Of a stretch of 64,000 bases of DNA, positions 55,733 to 64,000 are shown piece by piece. Source of the DNA: Siphonodentalium dalli (Eukaryota > Mollusca > Scaphopoda > Gadilida > Siphonodentaliidae). The stretch covers positions 118,965,509-119,029,508 of the forward strand of contig CP136068.1 of NCBI GenBank assembly GCA_032622095.1, read 5' to 3'. The notes beneath the pieces were generated by a model. That model was not told the origin of the DNA and did no database searches. It was given only the letters and a program-made list of their open reading frames with translations. Positions within the stretch are counted from its first letter, which is position 1, and every line of letters begins with the position of its first letter. Position numbers and translations under genes: made by a program.

Positions 55733-56234
55733 AATAGTGTGTCTGTCATTTGCAGAATGAGGTCCTCAAAAGATAGTAGTGACGCTACCCTGCACAGCTG
55801 GCTGGCATCACTAAATTCACCCTCTGGGGACCTCATTCTGCTTTAATAGGCCTCATCTTCTTGGAAGTATCTATAGTCTCAAATTTACATTTTTTTTAGT
55901 TACTTTTTCCCTTCTATTCAGTTTCTATATCCCCTAAAGATAAAATGCATAATCAAGGTGACTGATGGGTGAACATCACCAACCGCAAATGGGGCACTTC
56001 CATCTGGAGCTATGTCTCCAATAGCAGTTGAGGCCTAAGCAGAATGGGGTCCCCAGAGGATGAATTAGTGATGATAAATTCACCCTCTGGGGACCTCATT
56101 CTTCAAATGACAGACACACTATATTCAGACTGGTACACCATAGATTAATAACTAGCCTGCTGTGTTGGGTAGCATCACTAAATTCACCCTCTGGGGACCT
56201 TCTTCAAATGACAGACACACTATTTCCAGGCTTG
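55733..56234. mobile_element. CAAGCCT-family MITE with a duplicated right end
   Basis: CAAACCTTGAAATAGTGTGTC on the left. The spacer is inverted relative to the 43913 copy (CTTGGAAGTATCTATAGTC). Two right arms end AATGACAGACACACTAT at about 56107-56125 and 56206-56224. Confidence 0.7.
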
Positions 56235-56242
56235 TTGTATAA

Positions 56243-56323
56243 TTATTCAAGGGTTGCTAGGAAAGCCGCTAGAATGAGGGTAAGTCCTAAAACCACTGGT
56301 ATGCATTCAGACAATGACATTTC
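56243..56323 (-). CDS. Possible terminal exon with a hydrophobic tail
   Basis: After a TATCCAG acceptor the minus strand reads EMSLSECIPVVLGLTLILAA, then FLATLE and a stop. It looks like a membrane anchor and could be the end of a second lysosomal-type protein or an alternative 3' exon. It is only 26 codons, no partner exon was found, and the polypyrimidine tract is poor. Confidence 0.18.
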   Translation of the reverse strand, partial: EMSLSECIPVVLGLTLILAAFLATLE

Positions 56324-56924
56324 CTGGATACATATTGTGGAGTAAGTCATAAGGACTCTACAGGTATGTCAAACAAATATAAAGAAGAGAATCAGTGGCA
56401 TAGTGACGGAATACCCAACTTAATATTTGATTCATACTGAATATCACCAACGCTCTTTATTAGTATCTATATAGTTTGTAAACAGTAAACTGCTACAGTG
56501 CAGTATACAATATAATAATTTATGTTTGATTGTCAGCATAGCTTGATAACATTAGGACGCGTTAATTATATAATTTGGAAATTGTTTACATTCTGTGTTT
56601 TATTCTCTCTAAGGCCTTTTTTTTTATAAGATGGTTTTTTCCCAAAATAGTGGGTCGGTCGGAAGGAAAAAAAACATGGTTCAGCTGCATGGTTGGGAAA
56701 ATAAATAAATACACAAACAGTCTGAAAACATGTTTTTTTTCCCCAACACTGTTTTATTTATACTAAGGAATTATAGATAATTCTAATATATTGCTATGTG
56801 ATAGGACATATATTGGCTTGGAATCCTTGAATAGAGAGAATTCACAGATGTCGGACATATGCACCATATTTTAAACTGCAGGTCATGTGGTAGAGATGGT
56901 CCGTGTGTGGGTATTGAACTACTA
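56324..56924. other. Non-coding, nothing recognised
   Basis: No gene or repeat was recognised. Confidence 0.4.
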
Positions 56925-59214
56925 GTCCAGTGCATTTAAGAGAAAAAATGCCAAACCCGGAACTAATTGCAACAGAATTTTTTTTTTGCTGGAATAAGTA
57001 CATAAACCCTCCATAAACAACATACTAAAAATCGGCAAAAATCGGAAAAAGGGAAATTGGTGAATTTCGTGAAATAAATTTGGGGAAATTTTGTCAAATC
57101 ATCAATTTATGGATTTTCATGGATGTATATAAAAACAATCAAATTCAAAAATCCTACAAATAGCACGTGTATTGTGTCGACCTCAAGTTCCTGAACCCAG
57201 TACTGAAAACCAGTCCCAGATTAATTACATATTTTTCGAGCTGTGTGCCTTCAAAAACGCGAGTTTACCTGATTTCGGCCCATTTTCGGGGCCTCAATTT
57301 CGAAGAATGAGCCAAAATGCCTTATTTATTATTAATTATTAAAAAAACTAGAGCAAACTGAAGGGATTTTTCAGTGTTTTAGTAATTTCCTCACTAGATT
57401 AAACACAAAATATGATTAATATGTGCATCTATAATTAAGAAGAAGATTATATTCTCAAACAAAATGTGTGTTCCATTGTATGGACTTAGCCAATTTTGCC
57501 TCTGACACTGAACGTGTGTGATGAAATGCAATATTTGAGGTCATGTAACTCAATAATTTAATACCCATATGCCATGCTTTTCTTATAACCTTTTAAGTAA
57601 TTTGGATTGAACAAATTGTAAAGGTATTAACAGGACATTATTTAAGAAAATCAACTTATGGCCCTTTGAATACTTAGTCTTAGCTTGTTTCCAAAGATGC
57701 CAGTTTGAGGCATTTTTGTCCATTCTAAAAGGTTTCGGGCCATAAAAACAAACAACAATGGGTGTTTTAATGTGTAAAATTATTTAAACTTTCCTCCCAC
57801 AACACATTAGTGATAACAAATTAGCCTTACATTGGTTATGCCATAGTATGTCACCTGATTTCTTTCATTTGTCAGGAAACTGACTCCAAATTTTAACGTT
57901 GGTATAGGGGTAGAAAAATCACAAAATGCAATCTCATCACCAAATTACAGCCTTTTCAGACACAATGTTGTTTTCTTCCAATTTTTGTACATTCCTGTTG
58001 CATTATAAAACTGCTTTATAATACGTTATCAGACGTTGATTTAGAATTTTATGGTTATGTTGTATAAAAGCAATCTCAAAATGCCAATTTGACATTTCAC
58101 TGCCAAATTATGACAAAAAATATTATAGCTCTGTCAATAAACATAAACAAAGGAAATGTGAAATTATGTATGAAAGAACAATGTAAGCAGAAGCTGCTAA
58201 TATAAAGTTTTATGCTTCAAGATGCATAATTTTGAAGTTTTTGTTGATATGCTTTCCCCTACCCCATTTTTCTGCCGTTCAAATTTGGAGTAAGTTTCCA
58301 CAATGATGAGTAAAATCCAGTGACATTCATTGGTATAACCATTGATATGCTATTTTCTCAACAAAAAAATGATTTAAGAGGACAGATAACTTAATTTTAC
58401 ACAATAAACTTTCGTTAATTTTTCTGAATATGCCTAAAATCCTTTTAAAATTGACAAAAACGCCTCACAATAGCATTTTCGGAAAAGAGGCTAGACTAAG
58501 AGTTCATAGGACCATAATTTTATTTTCTTCACCAATGTATTGGAAATTCCTTCACAATTTGTTCAATCTAGTATTCTCAAAATGTTATGAGAAAAGCAGA
58601 GCATGTGGATATTAATTTATTGAGTTACATGACCTCAAATATGGCATTTCATCACACGAGTTCTGTGTCAAGGCAAATTTGGCTAAGTCCATACAATGGA
58701 ACACACATTTTGTTTGAGAATATTTTATTCTCCTTATTCATAGATGCACATATTAATCATATTTTGTGTTTTATCTAGTGAGGAAATTACTAAAACAGTG
58801 AAAAAGTCATTAATTTTGCTCTAGTTTTTAAAATAATTAACCATATAATACGGCATTTGGCTCATTCTGCGAAATTAAGGATCCGAAATCAGGTAAACTC
58901 GCGTTTTTGAAGGCACACAACTCGAAAAATACTTAAGGAATCTGGGAATGGTTTCCAGTTCTGGATTCAGGAAAATGTAGTCGACAAAATAGGCATGATA
59001 ATTTTAGGACTTGTAAATTTGAATTTTGTATATACATTCATGAAAATCCATAAATTGATGATTTGACCAACTTTTCCCAATTTTTTTCACGAAATTCACT
59101 AATTTCCCTTTTTCCGATTTTTAGTATGTTGTTTATGGAGGGTATATGTACCAATTCCAGCAAAAAAAAATTCTGTTGCAATTAGTTCTGGGTAAAACCA
59201 TAAATGCACTGGAC
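56925..59214. mobile_element. 2.3-kb fold-back element, diverged ~1.1-kb arms
   Basis: The ends are GTCCAGTGCATTTA (56925) and TAAATGCACTGGAC (to 59214), flanked by TA. The whole interior is an imperfect palindrome about a centre near 58070. Examples are AATTGCAACAGAATT / AATTCTGTTGCAATT, AAACGCGAGTTTACCTGATT / AATCAGGTAAACTCGCGTTT, CTCACTAGATAAAACAC-type words, and TGAGGTCATGTAACTCAATA / TATTGAGTTACATGACCTCA. The arms differ at many sites, so they have diverged independently. No long ORF is present. Confidence 0.85.
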
Positions 59215-59236
59215 TATACCTGTATTGATAGTATTA

Positions 59237-59404
59237 TTAATATTCAATTGAGACAATATTATTAAAATGTTGATTTTTTATTAGTTCATTTAAATCTTCC
59301 TCTTCTTGGCACCGACTTTCACGGCGTTTCAGGGATAATGCCCTTTGAGTAGCAGCCTGCACAAGGTTATCGGCCTGAACATCAACTGACACGTACAGTC
59401 CAAT
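59237..59404 (-). CDS. Possible terminal exon, unrecognised
   Basis: After a TATTCCAG acceptor the frame is open for 55 codons to TAA. It reads IGLYVSVDVQADNLVQAATQ, RALSLKRRESRCQEEED and onward. It is charged and helix-like, but I know no matching family. The fold-back element ends 22 bp past the stop. If real, it would end a minus-strand gene inside the region where the acid phosphatase 5' exons should be, which argues against one of the two interpretations. Confidence 0.2.
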   Translation of the reverse strand: MGLYVSVDVQADNLVQAATQRALSLKRRESRCQEEEDLNELIKNQHFNNIVSIEY

Positions 59405-59792
59405 CTGGAATATGTTGCTCAATGAAATGAATATTTTTATTTTTATGTCATCATGTGGGCTTGTAAAGGATCGGCGGCAAAAAAATAACATGAATTTGGC
59501 AAATAATGCACTCGGTAACGTTCATCCCCGATCTCAAGCAATTTCCCATATGTATTGTTTGTGTTAACCCATTCTGGCTGTGACATGTTATGCTGTGTCT
59601 AAAAGTAAATATTCACTGCAACAATATGACCGGTTCAAGTTTTTTTAAAAGTCTGGCTTTGGACTACCAGAGACGTGGCTAGATGATGCTGTATGTATGT
59701 TGCAGGGAGTGGGATGTCCAACTTAAAATTAACAATTTTGCCCCCACCCTGACTGTAAGTCAGAAAATATTTTAGGCTGAAATTGAGATATA
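59405..59792. other. Non-coding, nothing recognised
   Basis: No feature was recognised. Confidence 0.4.
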
Positions 59793-60020
59793 CAGTAATG
59801 CCCTAAATAATCGACCCCTTAACCATGGTAGAATTATGGTTAATTTTTCAGGATTTAGTCGGAAATATTGCTTGCTGCCATTCATCGGAAAGCTCTCAGT
59901 GAGAACTGGTCAGTGAGAGCTTTCCGATGAATGGCAACAAGCCATATTTCTGACTAAATCCTTATAAATTTACCCATAATTCTGCTGTGGTTAAGGAGTA
60001 AATTATTTAGGGCATTACTA
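59793..60020. mobile_element. TA-type palindromic MITE
   Basis: TA-flanked. The left arm starts CAGTAATGCCCTAAATAATC and the right arm ends GGGCATTACTA. The centre has a small extra CTGGTCAGTGAG segment. Confidence 0.8.
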
Positions 60021-60120
60021 TATATTACACTAAAGGAATGTTCAGACGAGTCCGCTGTTGGTGCGTATGTTGTGTTGGTATGATCCGTTGTCTGCATTAA
60101 GCTGTTCAAATGAGCATGTA

Positions 60121-60270
60121 TAGTCGGAAATATGGCTTGTTGCCATTCATCGGAAAGCTCTCGGGGAGAGCTTTCCGATGAATGGCAACAAGCCATATTT
60201 CCGACTAAATCCTGAAAAGTTACCCATAATTCTGCTTTGGTTAAGAGGTCGATTAATTAGAGCATTACAG
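60121..60270. mobile_element. TA-type MITE, 5'-truncated
   Basis: It starts inside the left arm (TAGTCGGAAATATGGC) and runs through the centre and complete right arm to GAGCATTACAG, then TA. Confidence 0.75.
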
Positions 60271-60420
60271 TATTTCTCAGGCCTATAAAGTCTGTATAAG
60301 AGTATTTAACAATAACATTGATCTACTTTGAATCACAGAACAGGACTGTCATTAGCTTTAATTTGTATAAAATTTACCGGCACCAATCAATTTCCTTTTA
60401 ACTGGATATACAAATAAAAT

Positions 60421-60650
60421 TAGAGGTGAGACTGTCCCAGTCGGACTAAGGATACCGTCCACAGTGCCTTTGGCTTACATTAAGTCTAGCAATATTAATA
60501 TATTTGTCTTTCAAAAAAAAATATAATAGGAATACAAGCTCATACAATATTATGCATGATATGATTGCATGTTGCAAAAATGTCAGATCCAACTCATAAT
60601 CACAGATGCATAGGTTAGCATAGTTAGCAATTAGTGTACAAGTGTGTGTT
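60421..60650 (+). repeat. Family B element, copy 4 (5' part only)
   Basis: AGAGGTGAGACTGTCCCAGT with GGATACCGTCC is the family B 5' end. A single degenerate core unit follows (ATAATCACAGATGCATAGG). There is no hairpin. Confidence 0.6.
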
Positions 60651-60689
60651 ATAAATTTATTTATATTGTCTTAATAATTTTAGTTGATA

Positions 60690-60830
60690 AAAATTATGTT
60701 ATACTATGCTGAAACATGTTATAAAGCTACTACGAGATAACCCGTAGTCGGCACCTGGAACAGAATTTACCTGTGTCCATCACTGGTGCCTGCTATGAGT
60801 TATCTCGTAGTTAAATAAATATTAAATAGA
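60690..60830. repeat. Small palindromic element (CTACGAGATAA family)
   Basis: CTACGAGATAACCCGTAGTC pairs with ATGAGTTATCTCGTAG around a GGCACC / GGTGCC inner stem. Inverted relatives occur at about 61532-61625 and 61810-61905. Confidence 0.7.
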
Positions 60831-60886
60831 TTGCGTACCAGGGTTTATACATAAATGCATTTACTATGTCGTATATAGATTTAACC

Positions 60887-61034
60887 GCATGAGTGTCTGT
60901 ATTGTGACGAAATTATCGCACGAGATTTGTTGGCGGAGCGATTCCTCGAGTGCGGGACACAGTCCCGTACGAAAGGTAACGCGTTCCGCCAACAAATCGA
61001 GTGCAATAATTCGTCAAAATCCAGACACTCATGC
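60887..61034. repeat. Inverted repeat, ~60-bp arms
   Basis: GCATGAGTGTCTG, GACGAAATTATCGCACGAG and ATTTGTTGGCGGA pair with their complements ending CCAGACACTCATGC. The loop is GC-rich. Confidence 0.75.
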
Positions 61035-61429
61035 TGTTCTATTTTTATTACATATATCTGTATCATAGTAAGTTGACTCACAATCGTACATCTCCGGTAC
61101 AGAAAATGTGAATTTAATTGAGTTTTAACGGCATTTTAGGGTTAACGCAACAATCAGAGAGGGAGCCTGTCTATCCGCGAGTGACCTTGACCCATCTTTA
61201 ATGATGCGTTTGAAATTAAATTCTGTGCCTCGACAAGCATATTCTTGAAATGAAACTACTTGAATGAATCATCTCATCGATTGATCGCTTATTGTTTCTT
61301 TATTGTCGTGATTGAAAAAGTAAAAATAGTAATGGCAAGAACCAGTCTAACAACACTGAATGAAATAGTTCCGTCGACAGATTGCACTAGTGCGATTCTG
61401 AGAATTATCACATGCCTGGAAACTCGTGT

Positions 61430-61979
61430 GATCATGTGAATTACGTTGATAGATATGTAATAAATACAATATCCTTGCACCCGCATAGCTCTCTATGTTT
61501 TCTAAGTCATCGAAAGTGTATTATTTATTTACCTACGAGATAACTCGTAGCTGGCACCAGCGATGGATGACACACTGGTAAATTCCGTCCCAGATGCCGA
61601 CTACAAAAAGTTATCTCATAGTAGCCTTATGTTATGTTACAGCATGATATAACCTGATATTGGTGGAACCATCACTCCTACATACGTAATATATCAACTA
61701 CTGCGATCATGTGAATTAAGTTGATAGATATGTAATAAATACAATATCCTTGCACCCGCATAACTCTCTATGTTTTCTAAGTCATCGAAAGTGTATTATT
61801 TATTTACCTACGAGATAACTCGTAGCTGGCACCAGCGATGGATGACACACTGGTAAATTCCGTCCCAGTTGCCGACTACGAGTTATCTCATAGTAGCCTT
61901 ATGTTATGTTACAGCATGATATAACCTGATATTGGTGGAACCATCACTCCTACATACGTAATATATCAACTACTATCGG
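61430..61979. repeat. Tandem duplication, 275-bp period
   Basis: 61430-61704 and 61705-61979 are near-identical (GATCATGTGAATTA, CAATATCCTTGCACCCGCAT, ATGGATGACACACTGGTAAA). Each unit contains one CTACGAGATAA palindromic element. Few differences suggest a recent event or an assembly duplicate. Confidence 0.85.
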
Positions 61980-62233
61980 CAAGCCTTGAAATAGTGTGTC
62001 TGTCATTTGCAGAATGAGGTTCCCAGAGGGTGAATTTAGTGATGCTACCCCGCATAGCGGGCTAGCATCACCAAATTCACCCTCTGGGAACCTCATTCTG
62101 CTGAGGTGTAAGCAGAATGAGGTCCCCAGAGGGTGAATTTGGTGATGCTTGCCCGCTATGCGGGGTAGCATCACTAAATTCACCCTCTGGGGACCTCATT
62201 CTGCAAATGACAGACACCCTATTTCAAGGCTTG
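61980..62233. mobile_element. CAAGCCT-family hAT MITE, deleted form, perfect target duplication
   Basis: 8-bp duplications ACTATCGG at 61972-61979 and 62234-62241. The two palindromic arms are joined without the spacer, as at 39288. The insertion sits exactly at the end of the tandem duplication. Confidence 0.88.
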
Positions 62234-62241
62234 ACTATCGG

Positions 62242-64000
62242 CGTTACATCAATCCCATAATGGCATACAGGATGGAATTACCCATTGGTTTTCGGCAGTG
62301 ACCGTGTTAATAACTATTTGCACATTCTTCTGGGCCAATATATTCACTATGAGAATGGTTGATTCATCAGGGATGAAGTCAGATGTTATTTATGCAAGAT
62401 TGTCCAACTCCAAATTCAAACAGCACCACTCCCTCCCCCCCCCCCCCGCTTTGAAACTGACCAAAGTCCCAAGGAATGTGTAACCCCCTCCCCCCCCCCC
62501 CCCCCCCCAGAAAGGGAAGAAATATCTATTTCCTGATGGAATAGAAAATTAAAACTGAGGGGGATATCGCAATAATGCATTTAACAGGCTAACCCATGTG
62601 CAAACAAAGACAATAAGGAAAAAACAGCCTTATAAGGGACATGAAGAAAAAACCAGAGGCAAAGGCCGCAGATTATAAAAGCGACCCCTATAAAAACAAT
62701 AGAACACTCCCAAAGCCAATTCTTGAGGGGGACAGTGTACTAGAAGGCGATCTAGCCCGATGAAAAAAACGGCTGCAAGCTAAAAAATCCATGGTATGCC
62801 ATTGGCTGTAAGGATTGAAATATCATGGACCGATAATCTTTACATCTTTACTAATGACCGGGAAGAGATTCTCGCCGAAATAGTTGATTGCACCAACCCT
62901 GTAAGATAGCTAGAAGTCGAATGGATAGAATTCTACATATAGTGAACCAAACATGTAATTAGGAACAAAAGGAAAGTTTGTAGGAAACCTAGAGTCCCTT
63001 TGATGACAGAGCACACTACAATGCTGTTGTCGGAAAGCACCAGAAGATCAAATGTGCCAAGATGACCCACTACTGGAGTTTCAAATAGGGTCGTGTAGTA
63101 TTAGCGTTTACTAAAAAGAAAATGGTAATTTATATATGGATGTTATTGAAAACTATTTTTCTTTTGAAAAAGAGAACGTGAAAACACATTTAAAATGAGA
63201 GATAGAAAACGTTCCGTTTACCGTATAACCAGGAAGTGAAGGAATAGTCTATTCGTGGAATGACCTCATTGGCATGTGTCCCGTCGATTAAGTTCCTGCC
63301 TTTCCGGATTACTGCCGTGATTACCAATGGAGACCCCAATGCGTGGCCATTAGCTCGCGCATACAAACAATTACGGAACAATCGTAATGAACCATTGAAT
63401 ACGCGAACAAGAGAATCCTGATGAATCATTGAACATTATGGACCATGAGTAGTCATTCACAATTTATTGGTCTAAATGAAGCCCCAAAATACAACCGTCG
63501 CTGTCAATGTGTCTCATGTCATTGATAAGAAGATAAGAGAATGGGACGAGAATAAATCAGAAAAAGACTACTTCGAATCAACTGTCCACGAAAGTATTCA
63601 ACAAGTGGTTGTAAGCCTTGAGATTCAGTGAGATCACCAAAACTATTCTCGTAATGATTCTCGCAAAACTTTTCAAAGTTCAGTGCTGTATGATTAACTT
63701 GATTCAGCATTCGATTCTCACAAAAATAAATGCATTTGGAGCCTGGCGTTGATTTGTTTCGCGGTTTCAATAAGGCTTTCCATTCCCCACATGACGATAT
63801 TTAATGTTGAAATACTGGTCAGCTCCAAAGTGAAACCCAACTGAGAAATCATAGGAAACCTGCACCATGATGGTGGCACCAGTCCAAAACCAGCAGAAAC
63901 AGATGGAAGGTTGGATTAGTAAAATACAGACACCCAGGCGCAGTGCGCCCCCAACCATTCGTGCTCTTCAGGCTGACCCCCGACAGGTCGATGGTTCAAG
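62242..64000. other. Intergenic, nothing firm; poly-C runs
   Basis: C runs occur at about 62436-62448 and 62488-62509. Several small minus-strand ORFs (63190-63958) have no family resemblance. The last bases, AGGTCGATGGTTCAAG, resemble a tRNA T-arm or B box, but the window ends there. Confidence 0.4.

Noticed and set aside
63190-63958. Series of minus-strand ORFs near the right edge
   Set aside because: They have no conserved motif I can name, different frames and no splice consistency.

Overview
The window looks like eukaryotic, animal nuclear DNA. It has spliced genes with canonical GT-AG introns, a metazoan-type calpain-7 and acid phosphatase, a LINE reverse-transcriptase fragment, and very dense non-autonomous transposons. 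The repeat families have tandem ~160-bp cores, a GGAC microsatellite and a terminal hairpin. They resemble the pearl/CvA and Helentron-associated elements known from bivalve molluscs, and TACATGTA-like words are frequent. I infer a mollusc or other lophotrochozoan. Positions 24892-24991 are a 100-base assembly gap. No prokaryotic, viral or CRISPR features were seen.

Genes. (1) The 5' part of calpain-7 (CAPN7) lies on the minus strand as four coding exons (13125-12991, 12043-11935, 9413-9364, 4964-4848). They encode the two N-terminal MIT domains; the protease part must lie beyond the left edge. (2) A near-complete eIF2B alpha gene (EIF2B1) lies on the plus strand in one long terminal exon (35114-35930), lacking only about the first 35-40 residues. 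(3) The 3' half of a membrane-anchored histidine acid phosphatase, ACP2-like, lies on the minus strand as four exons (54669-54581, 51889-51715, 46602-46486, 42461-42295). It carries the HD catalytic motif, a membrane anchor and a YRVL sorting motif. Splice phases agree across every internal junction of genes 1 and 3. None of these exons is labelled in the raw data; they were found by translating the flanks of splice signals. A few weaker exon-like pieces are listed with low confidence.

Layout. 1-9208: hairpin-ended tandem-repeat elements (families A, B, C) inside and beyond CAPN7 introns. 9364-13125: CAPN7 exons 1-3, tightly hugged by MITEs. 13.3-22.5 kb: a tandem segmental duplication, an element with GGGCC-rich inverted ends and a long inverted repeat. 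22.7-28.5 kb: TTAA-flanked palindromes, the gap and a hairpin-ended array (family E). 29.1-33.7 kb: a LINE relic, a 21-bp minisatellite that reverses strand midway, hairpins and a GC-rich minisatellite. 35.1-36.2 kb: EIF2B1. 37-41.3 kb: MITEs. 42.3-54.7 kb: the acid phosphatase with introns filled by families A, B and D and a three-level nested insertion. 54.8-62.2 kb: more MITEs and a 2.3-kb fold-back element. 62.2-64 kb: nothing recognised.

The most notable signals are the shared architecture of several repeat families (a 5' palindrome, then a short word repeated as one arm of the 3' hairpin, with copies abutting head-to-tail, which suggests rolling-circle mobility), the strand-switching minisatellite, and the 2.3-kb fold-back. 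These are sequence observations. Database comparison was not possible here.
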